NCBI GenBank assembly: GCA_024734555.1 | Contig: JANPWX010000480.1 | Span: 3,310,260-3,374,259, forward strand | Length of the DNA: 64,000 nucleotides | Origin: Trochalopteron elliotii | Taxonomy: Eukaryota; Chordata; Aves; Passeriformes; Leiothrichidae | Direction of reading: 5' to 3' | In this document: positions 1 through 13,620 of the stretch, in pieces | Numbering within the stretch: the first letter of the stretch is position 1 | Layout: every line of letters begins with the position of its first letter | The notes under the pieces: model-generated | Seen by the model: only the letters and a program-made list of their open reading frames with translations | Databases searched by the model: none | What the model was told of the DNA's origin: nothing | Program-made: the position numbers and the translations under genes

Positions 1-509
1 TTTCCAATGGGGAAAATCCATCTCTTTTAGCATAAATGTGTGCAGTTTTACAGTGGTCCTGCTTCTGCATGAATTTCAGAATACATTTACTAGAAAATTC
101 ATTACATGAAACATTTATCCCATGAATAAATTAGAGACTCTGAATTACAGTGCAATAAAACTTTTGCTGCTAGAAAGATTTTTATGGGTGAAATAATGTG
201 AAAATTAGTAACATTAAATATGATTCTTCTTAACCCAGAATAGTCACCACACAATTATTTTGACATGTTCTGGCATACATCATCATAGATCTAGTCAAAT
301 AGTGCTATAGAACAGATTTGGAACCCTTTTATAAACCATCAAGAAACACACAGAAAAGGGCAATGGAGAAGCAAGTTTTCAATCCTGAACTGCTGAAGAG
401 AGCAATTTTTTCCAATACATTCCAGATAAACAGGATGACTTTTTTTTTTTTCAAAAGGGTTTTGCTCAGTCCTTGAGTGCACGAGCAAACAGCTTCACTT
501 TTGTATCTG

Positions 510-528
510 GTGTGTGTGTGTGTGTGTG
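510..528. repeat. (TG)n microsatellite
   Basis: Nine uninterrupted TG units in intron 3. Length variation is likely but no function is suggested. Confidence 0.95.
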
Positions 529-2792
529 ATGCTCTGGGATGGGGTAAATGCATTGAGGGCAGCCTCCCATGGCATTAAATGGGAAATCTGCTGTGCTGAG
601 GCATTGGCTCATTTCTTTAATAAAAAAATTCTGAACTTAATACATATACAGAGCTGCTTTGTGCCATTAGGTCAAGCACTGATAAACCCACTAATAAAGT
701 GTTGTTGCTTAGCTTTTTGGGGGCCAGATCCCAGCAACCTCCTTCATGCAGAACAGGTATCTGCATTGTTGAAAGATGCTGCTACTTCCTATGAATGAAC
801 TCATCTAAAACTTTAAAACACTCACTGGAAGGTACAGTACCAGGTCAGTGTACACTGAAATGTAGTTTTAAGCTACACTGACAATGCAGGAGAGATCTTT
901 CACCTGCATGTCTCACTCTGAGACAACCTAACCCTAGACAAAATGCTCAGTATTTTAAGTGGCTAAAAATGTGCTGGGATGAAGGATATTGACAGAATTT
1001 AAATCTAATTTTAGAAAGCAGAATTTCCTTATCCTGTACTTTCCACAGGCTGATGGAATTGCCACATGTCACTGAGCTCAGTTGCTTCCAAACATTGTAC
1101 CAGGCTTGCAAGAGAGGTGTCCCTGCTTCAGAATGCTTGTTTGGGAAAGAAAATAGATTATATTTGCTTTATTGTGGAAGGTATTTAAGGGGAAGAGAGA
1201 TGGAATCCATGTATTTTCTTTGGGCATTTCCCTATTCGTATTTTTTTTTTTTGTCTAGTTAGGTGGACCTTGGATTTTGGCAGACTCACAGCAGACTTTG
1301 TTTATTGCCTATTCTGAAAAACAGCCATTTGTGTGGAGCTTTTCTGGAGGTGCCCCATTCCAGACTCAAATGATTAAGTAGATGTTTATGAGTATTAAAG
1401 AATGTCTCTTTTCTTAGGAGGGAAAAAACCACTGATGCAACGGAAAGTGCAAGGCTGCAGAGCACTCTGTGCACACCACCACACCAACCCAAGAGTGCAG
1501 GAGCATGACTGCATTCAAAGGAGGTAAATCAGACACCCTTGAATGCTTTATCTCCCTCTCTCTCTGTTTGGTTTCCCACAGCATAACTTTACACATTACC
1601 TCATGACATCTTTATAGTGGTGGAGAAAATGATTAGACTCCAGTCCTTGAAAAATCGCAAACACAGAGTCATTTGTAGCATTTGGCTGCTCTAATTAGCA
1701 CATCACTGAGGGGTAATGAATAGAAGTCTGTGAAGAAACTTCAAAATTAGTACCACTAGCAACGTTAGAGTAAAAATCAGAACTGTGAGTAACAGTACTC
1801 AGAGGATTTGGGTAATTACTGGATACTCCCAATATAAGGTCTGTCACTTGATCCTGAGGGACTCTAAGGCTTCAACAAGCCCCAGAGGCCCAATATTCTA
1901 CCCCAATAAATAAGGCTCACAAAGTTCACTCAGAGTTAAAGACAGCATCACGAGTCTATTGCTCTTTTTTCTTTTTCTAAAGGTGGTTCTAAAACAGCAT
2001 GGAATTAGAGAACCTTTTTCTGTATGTCAATCACTGGACTCCTCCATCTGTAACAAGATGTTATAGCTTCCATGTGTGTGAAGGCATGGAAATGACATCA
2101 GCCCAATAACCAAATGTGCAAGGCCACATGGATTCCTACAGCCCCACCAACAGCTGCAGTACTTGTGCTCAGCTTCTTTAAACATTTCAGTGGTCTCCAA
2201 GCAATTGGCAGGTGGGGAGGGAAATATTACTCTTCAGGGGATGGTGAAAGACCTTGAGTATGTAAAAAAGGGCAGTGCCTACACCTGCTCCTACCTGAGC
2301 ACCCAGAACACACATTCCAGCAGCCCAGTGGCACAGAGGGGCAAACAGGCTGCAAAGCAGGTGTCCTCCCCCCTCCCAAAAAAGAGTGACCACTGGCCAG
2401 GGTACACCAGCCCACACCATGCAGCCTGGGGCAGCCTCCAGGAAAAACCAAGCTGGCTCTTCCCAGCTCTGGGAAGTGATGCCAGCCTGGTACTTCAGAG
2501 AACCCTCCCTCAGCTAAGCAAGGGCTTCCCCCTCCCCTGTGGTGGGAAGCTTTCAATTCTGACCTATCCTCAACCTGATGCAAAGGGGCTCCAGCCTGTA
2601 TTTTATAACATGTATTTTAAAAAAGCCCTGTAGGATCAACAACTTTTATTGCAACTTTCAGCTGCACTGTGCTCTTGTAAAGCCAGATTAAGCTGGGGTC
2701 TAAATGTCACGACCCTTTCCTCTCCCTCCTCTCCATCCACCTTCCATCATCTTTTTGTTTGTTTCTAAGTGATTTCACTCAACATGAAATAA

Positions 2793-2875
2793 AAATAATA
2801 ATAATAATAATAATAAAGAAATAAAAAGAAAAGAAAAAAGGAAACAAGGAAATCTTTTTCCTTGAAAAAGAAACA
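2793..2875. repeat. (AAT)n microsatellite with A/G-rich extension
   Basis: About eight AAT units at 2793-2816 run into an A- and G-rich low-complexity tract. It lies in intron 3. Confidence 0.92.
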
Positions 2876-4254
2876 AGAAGCAAATTCTGTATATAAACAA
2901 AGGCAGCTTTCAGGCTTGCTTTTCACCCTGAACTGAACGGGCAAAGAGCGTCCGTGCATTCACAAGCTTTTCCAAGTGAGCCTAGAGGGGCCTGTTTACC
3001 AGAGATCAAATCTCTGGCAAACAGCTCATTGCAGCTCTTCAAACAAGCTGAAATTATGACCTTATGTTATTGTTTCTCGAAAACCCAAACCTTTGATGTA
3101 AACTAATGTTGACCTTTCCAGCATAAATTTGACACGAAGCCACTTTTGTTCCAAATGCCCTATGAAAATTCAGCTACAGTCCTATTGGATAAAGCCTTTT
3201 TGTGAGATAATAAACAATAGATAATAAAAAACTGGAGCCAATTTACTCATTGAAGTATTTTCTTTTCCTGACCGACTATCATAATGGATATGGTCTTTTC
3301 TACCTTGGCTTGTGCTGGGCTGTCTCACACCACACCGTGGGTCCATCCAGCCTATGCTACATCCTAGTGAAGTCAAAGAAAAAACCTCTCAAGAATTTCA
3401 GGTCCTCAGCCTCTGAGTGAAACCTAGATTAAACTAAATTAAACTTCGTAACTCCCATGGATCTCTGTGGAGATATTCCCACTTTAGCATTAGGTGGGTG
3501 TCCAGGGTGAGCTGGTGTCTCCAGAAATGACCTCAATACAAATTGGGCAGAAAGGCTCCCAGTTCAACCTCAGCAAGTGCTGGCTTCTGTCAGCTACAGA
3601 AAGCATGGAGAGGTGAATTCTGAATATAAACACCTCTGCTCTATTGAACTGGTGACTCTGTTCACTCCTGTTCCACCATGCCTACCCCTGGTGATCTTCC
3701 CATTCTGCCCAGAGTCACTGGTGTGTGTGGGTATCTGCACACTCTCTTCCAACTATTTAATTTCATTTGCCATGACTAATCTCTATCCCTTATTGTTTTG
3801 CCTATTAACTTTTAAAGTAGTAGAAAGGGAATCAACAGACAAAAAGGAAGATAATTCTGTTAATTTTTCAAAGTGCTGCGATTAATATTTAGAGCTCTCC
3901 TCACCAGCTTAGCAGTTTTAAAAACCAGAAATTTAGTTGGAGAATTCAGATAAAAAATGAGCAACCTTTATGTGGAGTCCATTAACTAATCCTAAATTAA
4001 AGTGGCATTGAAATGGAACTAGAGGGATGTGCATAAAAAAGAACACGTGACGAGCACATGGATACCACATGAATCCATTATGATAAGTATTCTTCCAGTA
4101 AGAGCAAATGAATTCTTTCTGACCACACACTTAAAACGAAGCCAAACTTGTTGGGTTTTTTAATACATGTCAAAGTATCATTTAACTGTTAAACTGAGCT
4201 TGTCTTTTCCTGGGCCAAAAGACTTGCAAGGCAGTGCTTCAGAGCAAAATATCA

Positions 4255-4308
4255 GTATATATATATATATAAAAAATATATATGTATGTGTATATACACA
4301 CACACACT
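4255..4308. repeat. Compound (TA)n/(CA)n microsatellite
   Basis: Alternating TA, a short A run, TATG and then CA units form a compound dinucleotide tract in intron 3. The TA and CA halves could form unusual DNA structure, but nothing here indicates a role. Confidence 0.9.
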
Positions 4309-6148
4309 GTATATCAGTATAACTCACTGTACAATCACTACATTATCAAATAGTAAGAACCTCTCTTTCTTCTTCTGCACTCCAAATTGGGGATTCAGCC
4401 CTTAGCTGAGCTTGTTACAGGAAATCTGCTTTTCTGTGTGACACACACTTGAAGTGTCTGAACTTTTGTTCTGCAGAGAGTTTCTTGTGCTGCTTCCCTC
4501 CATACCTGAGTAAATACAAGCTGCAAAACAAAGGTGATGAACTCAAGTATTTCAGGATGGCTCCACTGACAGCACCTCATTGCCTAACCTAATAATTACT
4601 TTCAGAGATCACCTGAAATAACTTTCTCTTAATATTAGAAACATTAAGCCTTCTGTCTGCAGTCTTGTTTGGGGGCTAGACTAAGAGACCATGCATTTTT
4701 TTGAAATATGAGATCCATGTAAATAAAACACACACTTGTGAATTTTGCTTGCTAATCACATAAAGCAAGTTCCATGCAAATCATAGAAACAGAACAAATT
4801 GAATGGGTTGGTCATGGCAAAAATAGCAGATTTCACAGCATGACACTGATTAAAAGACAGACAGGAAAATCACAAATAAAGACATTTAAGCTGCCAAGAA
4901 AATGATGTTTTTAAGTACTGAGTTATTTCTTTATTAATACAGTCATCCTGGATGGATATTCTCCAAAGCAGCAAAACCACCACTAAACAAATCTGTAACC
5001 CAAAAACACTCCCAGTTTCAGGAACTGCTCAGTCTTCCTAATTCTTAGTTTAGATACTGCTGAATAATAAAGTGGACAAGAATCCAGGATGACACAGTGA
5101 ACTTGACAGAAATGTATTTTTCTGAGCACAGGCTTCCCTGAGCTAGCAGCTCCAGTCTTTATGCCAACATCATAAAAGGTGCATTTTACCTCTCTGCACA
5201 AGGAGAAACCCCAAGGGAAGTCAATTGTCAGATCCTAAGTATCAGATAAGTCCCAGCTCTCCCTTATGGACTTAGGCTTCATGTTTATTTTTGGAAACAC
5301 TGACTCATCAGTCACTGCACTGATGTCCATGTCCAACTGGTTGCCCAAAATGTATGAAAAATTCAAAGCCAGGACAGCTTTAGTGCTCAGGTCAGTGCAA
5401 AACCCCTCTGCTTTGGTGTGGGAATGGAGTTTTCATCTAACCTCAAAGCTGAACCCAGGAACAAAAAGCTCAAGTCTCTGTTACAGTCCAGAGACTCCAG
5501 TGGGAAGCCAGATTTTGCACAAAGCCAGGTGGGAGGTCTCCTGCCCCATCCTGCTCCTTCTGCACCCCCAAACTGATTATTATGTCATCATTCTGTGCTC
5601 TGTGACTTGGTTAGGAACTAAAATTTGCACTCAGTGGAAAACTTTGCTTAAAAAAAGGTCAGAAAGGAAAAACCATAGCCAAGATCAAAATAAAAATTCT
5701 CAGGAAACCATTATAATGTTCATTACTATTATATATAAATTCACAAATACTATGATATTATGTTCCAGAAAAATATTTCAGAACTAGAAATATTTCTATC
5801 TGAGGATGAAATAAATGTGTTTTACTTCAATTTGGAAAAAAAAATATACTCCATTTCAGTGGTTAACTTAAACATAAGTATTCCATTTCAGCTATTTACT
5901 CTATCAGTTCTTAAACTCTGGCCTTTCAGCCCCCCCAGCAGCTCTGTCTGAAAGGCAAAGAGGAACAGGCTGCACAGCTCCTACAAGCACACCAAGGAGG
6001 CAGGCAGATCTCTCCACAGCACCATCCCAGGGTTCCTCTGAATGTGGGACCAGCAGGACGTGGTCTCCTAAGAGAGCTCAGCTCTCCCCAGGACCATGAA
6101 GACAATGCAAAGAGAATTTGGTGAGGGGAGCTTCAGCGATCTTTCCAT

Positions 6149-6176
6149 TTCCATATGGAAGGATCCATGTGGATCC
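6149..6176. other. Adjacent palindromes
   Basis: A perfect 12-bp palindrome, ttccatatggaa (6149-6160), directly abuts ggatccatgtggatcc (6161-6176), an inverted pair of ggatcc around a 4-nt centre. Each can form a short hairpin or bind a dimeric protein. No repeat family is recognised. Confidence 0.6.
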
Positions 6177-7839
6177 TTTCAAAGTAAACCTCTTATGGGG
6201 CATCTCTGAGTGAGGGAAACTCAGATGTCCTCCCTTCTCAGGAATGCTCTCAGTTGAGGAATGTGAGTGCAGCATCTTTCATAGAGAGAATTAACCTGAG
6301 GCTCTTGCCCAGAAAAGTACAACACACAGTATGATGGCTACTAGTTTTTTATACAAGTTCTTTTTAATAAATAGTGGCAAAAGTCAAAGAAAAGTTCATA
6401 AACATGAATGGCTCTAGCACTTCCTGATGGAATGTAGACAATCCCTCATGCAGAAACAAAAAATTACCCCATCACTCATTTCTCAGAGGGAGGCAGCAAT
6501 TTCACGGGGTAGTAGCCACGCGAGGGACAAAAACTAAGATCTTCTTCATTATTATCCACCTCCTAGTTCTGCTCATCTGTATCTGATCAGACAGCAAAAA
6601 TGTTAAAATTTATTTAGAAATTTAAACCTCTGCTGAGGTTCAAGACTCTAAGCCAAAAGGCTGGACCAAGAGTGGAAAGCTCCACCTGAGATGATTCATG
6701 GTCAGGAGTGGGAAAAAAAGCATACCCTCCTGGGGCTGAGATTTCTCTAGCTTTTTACACAAGAAAAAGGACTAATTACTATTAATTACTATGTCAAATT
6801 ATTATTTCATCTGTCAGTCCAATGCTCTGACTTTTTCCTACAATGGACATTGACCTCTACCAAGGTGAACACAAAAACCACTTCCAAATACCAGCAGTAG
6901 ACAATATGGCATGATGGACATTTTTAAAACCTACTGCACCCCTACATTTTCCTTGATTGCTCAACACATTGGTAGTCATTACTGTAGCAACTTATTTCAA
7001 GCCAAGGGATATAAATGTCTGCTTGTGCTGACTGGCAGGGTGCTGTAAAAACAACACTGCCAGCCAATCAAACACACACTCTCCCTTCCTCCTTGGGGTG
7101 ACAGGAGGTATTTTCAGTGCTATAGCTGGGACTGATTGCCATCAATCAAGACTTGGATTCCCAGTCCATCTGCACAGGATACACATGCTGAGTGAAAGGC
7201 CAATCTAACTCGGTATCCCTTTGGTAAAACTCCTGAAACTTTATTAGATTAACGTTTTAGACAAAATAATAATCAGCTCATCAATGCAGGAAAAGAGCTC
7301 AAAAGTCTAAATGCTTCCAAAATTGGATCTTCTCTGCTTTTAAAGGTAAGCAGATGGAAAACATTTGATTCTTATTTATTGCCAGTTAAATTTATGTTCC
7401 TTATTTCACCATAAACTACAAGAATTCACAAAAGTGTATCTTATTTCACTGATCTTTAATAACCTGAAAACCGGTAACAGAAACCTATAATGAAGCACCC
7501 CATATACTGTAAATTAAAAATAAATAAGAGACCTCAAAGAGGTTTTCTTCAAAAGCTGCTTCAGTTTAGTGTTTCATTTTATATATACACTAAGAGAGAG
7601 ACATCTGTAAACATTTCTAAAGTATAATGCAAAGGAACTAGCTGTGCTATTATCTATTCTAAGCACATGGTTCAACATTTGTTTATGCAAACCATATAAT
7701 TGGAAACTCTGTCCATTTTCTGCTTGTGCTAAATATTCTGTGTATAAATACTTTTCATAGTAGATAAATAAGGTTTTTATTTAGGTCTTATCACCTTCAT
7801 ATTACATATTCATTGATTTCTAAACTGCCTTAAACAGCT

Positions 7840-8010
7840 CTGTAGATGTGAAACATTATGAATTCAGTTTTGGCACCTTGGTATTAAATTTGCATATCAG
7901 GTCACGCACCGCTTGACATACATGCAAAATTGCACTGCGGCTATTTTATTACAACCCACAAAATATATTCAGAAACTGCATGCAGCATCAAAATAAATTA
8001 AAATGGATAA
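7840..8010. promoter_or_regulatory. Candidate conserved noncoding element (octamer and AGGTCA)
   Basis: The block has a perfect POU octamer ATTTGCAT at 7888-7895 and a nuclear-receptor half-site AGGTCA at 7899-7904. It also keeps CpGs in cacgcaccgc and actgcggc, within AT-rich DNA. Such clustering suggests an intronic enhancer, but there is no alignment to prove conservation. Confidence 0.3.
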
Positions 8011-10014
8011 AAGACCCAATAGTGAGCCACATTTTTTTTATTGTTTAGTAGTGCCTAAAGCCATTTATATGTTCTAGTCAATAAACAAAAGTTAGACTAA
8101 AACAATTTTTAGTCTTTCTGTTATTATATTTTAATTGCAGGGGTAAATATATAGATATTTTTTCCCCTTACCAACTGTATCCTACTTAAGGCTTGAATTC
8201 TTTTAAATTGTATGCTATAAAAAGCAATGTATATGGATCACTGGCAAGCCTTCACGTTTCTCTGGGTATGTCAGAATGTATATAGACACCGTGTATCAAA
8301 AGTCAGACATACACAGCAATATATTTGTCTAGTTGATTTTGTAGCTGAAATGTTTTTGCAACTTACTGTGTGTGCCAGGGCTGCATTTGCATGGAGACTG
8401 CATTTACACAAAGTTAAAAGTGCATCAGTCAATGCTGCTCAGCCATTATAGTGCCCTCAATATATACCAGCTAACTACCTTCAGTGCTTCATCTACAAAT
8501 TGCCCTCTTTATATTCAGTAAGCTGCAGCAAAGACATTAGAAAATTAAATAGTAGGGGACACATTTTCCAATTGCCCCTCACTAGGGCTCCATTTCAAAG
8601 TCTACATCACTTCAGGGTAAATAATTTGGCATTTCTCTTCACTTGTTCCAGGCCACGCTCACTTGGCTGCTCAGGTACCTCATCAGGCCTGCAGATGGGG
8701 GCCTCAGGAGTGTCACAAACTCTCCAGAGGACAGAAGGGTGGCCACAGGGCAGCTGTGCCAGCCCAGGTGACCGTGGCCAGCCTGGCCCCTCTCCCAGCT
8801 CCACTGCAGCCAAGCCATGGGCAGTGTGAGCAGCCCCTGTGCTGCAGGAAGGAGATCCCAAAAAGCCAGCCAGGAATTGTGGTGGGAGCCTCCTGAGCAC
8901 CAGGGCTGCCTCCATCACCCTTGGAGAAAACACAGCTCCCCTCCATGTAAAGCAGGCAGGGTAAACATCCTCCTGTTCTGTGATGGGTAACAAGTGTCTG
9001 TGAGCACAGGGATGGATCTGTGCTCCTGAAAGTGATGCCCTGGGAGGGCTGACCTGAAACAGAGACTGGACAGAGCCAGAGAATAAAGTAGGTATTTATC
9101 CAAAGGCCTCTAGGATACCTTGGGCAGAACAGGTGTGACTTGTGACACTTGTACTGTCTTACCCTTCACATGGAACTGAAAATAGAATAAAAGTCTTTAA
9201 AACACCTTTTAGGAGCTCTGTGTCTGGGCTACAAAAAAGAGATAATCTGACACCCCATGACATCCCTGCTCCTCCCACGGATGCCATGGAAGGGATGACA
9301 GTTCCTCCATCACCTGCTCTCAACCATTACTGAGTCTCAATCTTGGAGATCCATGAGAAAAAAAGGTTGGGGAGTGGTTGTTAAGAGATTCTAAATGGCA
9401 GTCTCCATCAAACCAGGGCAACAGCACAAATGAGGAAAATCCTGTAATTAACACACAATTAAATTTAGAGTGCATTTCACTGAGTCTAGCTCACACTAAC
9501 ATGGAAATTACATGACAGAGCAGCCCCATTAAGTCAGCAAACAACCTTTGGCCACACAAACCAAGCAGTTGGTTGGTTTGATGGCCCCAGTCAGTATCTG
9601 CACTTGGGCCCTCAACCAAAACTTCTGGCTTCTAAATCTGCTCTGTTTCTTCTCAAAACACCACAAAAGAAACCTGAACATCTACATTCCACAAGAAAAG
9701 CACTCACTGAACTCAGGGGAGAAGGGTCAGAGCCTCGTCTGTGGTAGCTGGTGGAGACAGACAGACCTCTTCAGAAACCTGCATAACTGCACTGAAAAAT
9801 CTAAGCTCATCAGCACCACTATGTTTACAGCAAAAACCTTAAAAAATCGACATAATATAACAAATTGGTTCAAAGCATTGCTACAGACCACCGTGCTAAA
9901 TTCCCACATCCTTAGCAGTTTGTAAAAATGTTTAATTTATGTTTATGTATTCTTATTCAAAATGTTAGTTAACAGCCTGTAGGGACCTGGTAATAGGATC
10001 CTTTTTTCTTTTTT

Positions 10015-10200
10015 ATGTTTATTAGCTACATTAATGACTGTTTCTGCAATTCTGCTACAAAGACTTGCGTTAATGAACGCCAATTAATTCTGAAATGATT
10101 TTAAACAAAGGGTGATGAGAATAACCAATCAACCATGACAGTGTAAAGAGCAAGCAAGCTGCTGTGACCTAATTTTTCTGTGTTGATTCTTTGCTGTCAG
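10015..10200. promoter_or_regulatory. Candidate conserved noncoding element (homeodomain-type sites)
   Basis: The block contains several TAAT cores (attaatgac, gttaatgaacg, caattaattc), a CCAAT box in reverse context (aaccaatcaac) and two retained CpGs. It looks like a developmental enhancer core; conservation is inferred from composition only. Confidence 0.25.
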
Positions 10201-11932
10201 AGTGCCTCGTTATTCATCAAGAACACCTATAGATTTTGCATATACATACCACAGCATTGTAATTTTGGAAATGCTCAGCTCCTTTTCAACATGGAAAATT
10301 ACTTCATTTAAAGTACAGGTTTCAATAATATCGACTCACAAACTGCTAATACCTCAGAGGTCAGGCAGATCTTCAGCAGCAGTACAAGGACCCTACTAAT
10401 CTCAGCTTCTTAAAATTTAAGATAAGAACTGGCTGGCTCAAGCACTTGGAACATCTGGCCTTTCAGTCAAAAACATAACAAAGAATCATCTCCCTGTTTC
10501 AACCTGTTTAATTAGAGGCATTGTATCCATTAATCTGTTTATTGTCCACAATTAATTAATCTTTTAGCTGTTTAACACAATTCACAAGGACATGAGTGTA
10601 AAAGAATTCCCTGAAACCAGCAACAGGTTGAGTGATTACACTCCTGAAATATCATATATATGTATGTGTCAAATCTGACCTAAAAAGTAAATAGACCATG
10701 CAGGCAGATGTGACTTACACACCTATTGTGTGAACAAACATCAAAAAAGCCATCCAAAACTGTCCTAAATTTAAACAAAATTAACTGAAATTGAGAAATG
10801 TCGTTTGCTTTTTCACCTGGTGGCCCAATTTGTGCCTCCACCACAAGAGCCTTGCTAATACCAAAAGACAGCTATTTTAAAGCTAAAATTTCTATAAATT
10901 GTAGTATAAACAGACCAGATTCTACCACTTCATTTTGCACTGGACGTATGGTAAAGAACAGATCTTCCTTATGAACATTCATAAACGTCCTCTTTTGTCC
11001 AACATACTAAGTGACACAAAATTTATCACAAAATAAAAACTCATTTTTATTGGTGGTTTTTCTGGTGGTTTTATTGGTGGTTTAACTGAAGGTAATGCCA
11101 CTGCCTGACAAAGATGCAGAAAATCATTAAGCTTACAAACTGAGAAGGTCTCTACCAAAGGAATTACACAACCAATGCTATGGGATCATACTAGAGGGCA
11201 CAGAAGAATACAGCACAGGTTACCAAAGGTACTACTAAATGACAAAGAAGTGGACAGAAAAAAAAAATCAGTAGTAAAACCTTTTTTTTTTGAGTTTACT
11301 AACTGGTGTAATGAACAGACTGTAAAACAAAATAAGTGGAGGTGCAGAAAGGGAGTTCCATCACCTAAGGACAACATGAACTATGTGATTACTGGCAGGT
11401 ATCTGTGGTACTAATTAACAGAGGCAGCATTTGTACATGCCCATCCCTGTGTCACTCATGCCCTGTTATAGGCAGGATCCACAGCCAGCCCCTCTCTCCA
11501 CTCCACCTGTGCAGTCACATCTTTTCTCAGCTTCTGTTCCTATCTCCAGCCACGCTGGCATCCCTCCAACAGGTACTCCTCCAAAGAGGGACCCCCAAAA
11601 GTCTAAATTCTGACAAAACCTAAGTCAGTGCAAGTATTTAAATTCCTTAGGGACTTAAGCTTTGGTGCTGAAGCTGAAGCAACTGCTCCTTCCATCCCTC
11701 CTCTCAGGAAAAAGGGGAGGGAAATGTATATGGGCCTGTACATGAGGTTCTGCTCTCAGATTTGAGGAGGATTGATCCTCACTTGAATGATTCTTCATGT
11801 GTCCACTAACATATTGCAAATCCAAATCTCAGATCAGCATTCAGCCTTCTCTGTGCAACAGCAGATGTTCTCAATTTACCATGGGGATGTCTTTTATCCC
11901 TCAGAGAGATGCAGCTGAAGTAACTTCCTTGT

Positions 11933-11957
11933 AAAAAAAAAAAAAGAAAAGAAAAGG
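11933..11957. repeat. A-rich low-complexity tract
   Basis: A13 followed by GAAAA units in intron 3. No retrocopy is recognised. Confidence 0.8.
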
Positions 11958-13329
11958 CAGGAAAAGAATAGGACAAGAAGCTCTGGCACACAAATCTTTT
12001 TGTTCACATCTCTACATGCAATCCAGAGACTGCTATTCTCAGCACAGTATGAAAAACATTCTCCTGAAAGAGCACACAAAGGGCTGTATCAGTTTTACTG
12101 GGAAATACTCATTTTTATTGCAGTAGGCTTTCCTTGAGCAAAGACAGAGGGCTGGATCCCTGATGCCAGAGGCACAAAGTGAGATGGGTTTGGGGTTTCC
12201 CTGTGTGAAGTACAGGCACAAAGTGGGGCTGCCTTTAGAGGACAGCAATGCATCCAGCCCCCAAACACAGCAGAGCCAGCCAGTCCCAGCCTGGGGTGTT
12301 GCCTGATCCATGAGCAGCATTCCTCCCTCAACCAACCAGCCATCAATGTTCTCCACTTGTATCATCCCAGCAAACATTTTGGCAGCAAGGTTTCAGGGCT
12401 TTGAGAGCCACAGTGCCATCTTTCAGCAAAACAGGTTTTCCCACGTCCATTGACTGAAGTCACTCCATATTGTTGCTGACGGACTCACATTTATAATGAC
12501 AGAAGTTCTGCATTAACATCCAGCCCTCCACAAAGGGTTTATTACTGAAATGCCAATTCAACCATAGCTGTAATGACCCTATTTTATAAGGCACACATTT
12601 CAGGCACTTTTGCAAATGGTTTAAAAAAATGGAGCAGTTAAATTATGCTGCTAACGTTATATGAATGTGTCATCACAGCCTATCAAGCGATTTCATATCA
12701 AACAAGGATGTGATATGGAATTTGGCTGTTACGATGCAAAAGAAGGAACTTGGAGAAAAAAGTGCAACATTAGAACAATAACACCCTTCTCCACCTCACA
12801 CTGAGCAACCTGTAGTGTCGTTCAGTTATGAGACAGCTTAGGACAGCTGAAAGATAAAGTTGGACTGACATCTTATTAGATTTTTGTTTGGTTTGTAAAT
12901 ATTAAATGGGGGGTCTCAAATTCACCACGTGATTTCAACCAGAAAAACTGTGTGAAACAACAGATATCTCAGCCCTAACGAAGCTGTATTTTCAAATTCT
13001 GAGTCTTCAGGCCTTTCATCATCACATTTCTGCATGCATTATACCACTAACGATGCAATACACAAAGAGGACAAAATGTCAGCCCTCAATGGAAATGAAC
13101 TCCCCACCCTTCAACACCCAGACCTTGCTTAATTTAAATCTGTTAGATCATCAGTCTATTATTCTTCCAACTTCATATAATGATTTCTAACACTGGCCAC
13201 ACATTGTACACCTGGCTGGAAAATGTTTCTTTTTAAACAATGCAAGAACTAAGCAATATGTAAAGCCAATAATTAAATTACATTTAGCTGCTGGCCATTG
13301 TTATTCTGCACTCCTTTCCCACCGAGGGA

Positions 13330-13620
13330 GCTGTAGTGATCTGATTTAAACAGCAATCTAGCAGAACATTTTTCATTGCCCATGATTGTTGTGCAGAGTA
13401 AATTGGCTCACATCAGATTTGACTCTAATTTGGGTTTCAGAACAGTTAATTTGAACTTAAGCACTTATGGAAGGGCTGTTAACAAGAGGTGCCTGCACTG
13501 GAATTCTTCTCATTGCAGTGCTGTTATAATCCAGATCCTTACAGATCATATGTGTGTGCTTTCTAGCACTCCACTTGCAACATTAGGCATGTCAGAAAAC
13601 AACTTAGCAGATATTTAACA
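13330..13620. promoter_or_regulatory. Candidate conserved noncoding element
   Basis: Non-repetitive, balanced-composition sequence with tgatttaaac, cattgcccatgattgttg, agttaatttgaacttaagca and cattgcagtgctgttataat. It carries an incidental open frame (13376-13618) with no recognisable product. The suggestion of constraint comes from the lack of repeats and density of short regulatory-like words, so it is weak. Confidence 0.2.

Noticed and set aside
2163..2633. Open frame of 156 codons on plus strand
   Set aside because: It is caused by the GC-richer patch, where stops are rarer, and the opposite strand is also open. No recognisable product.
5266..5787. Open frame of 173 codons on plus strand
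   Set aside because: Its translation has no recognisable domain or family motif, uses ordinary intronic AT-rich sequence, and ends in low-complexity Asn/Lys/Ile residues. Best explained as chance.
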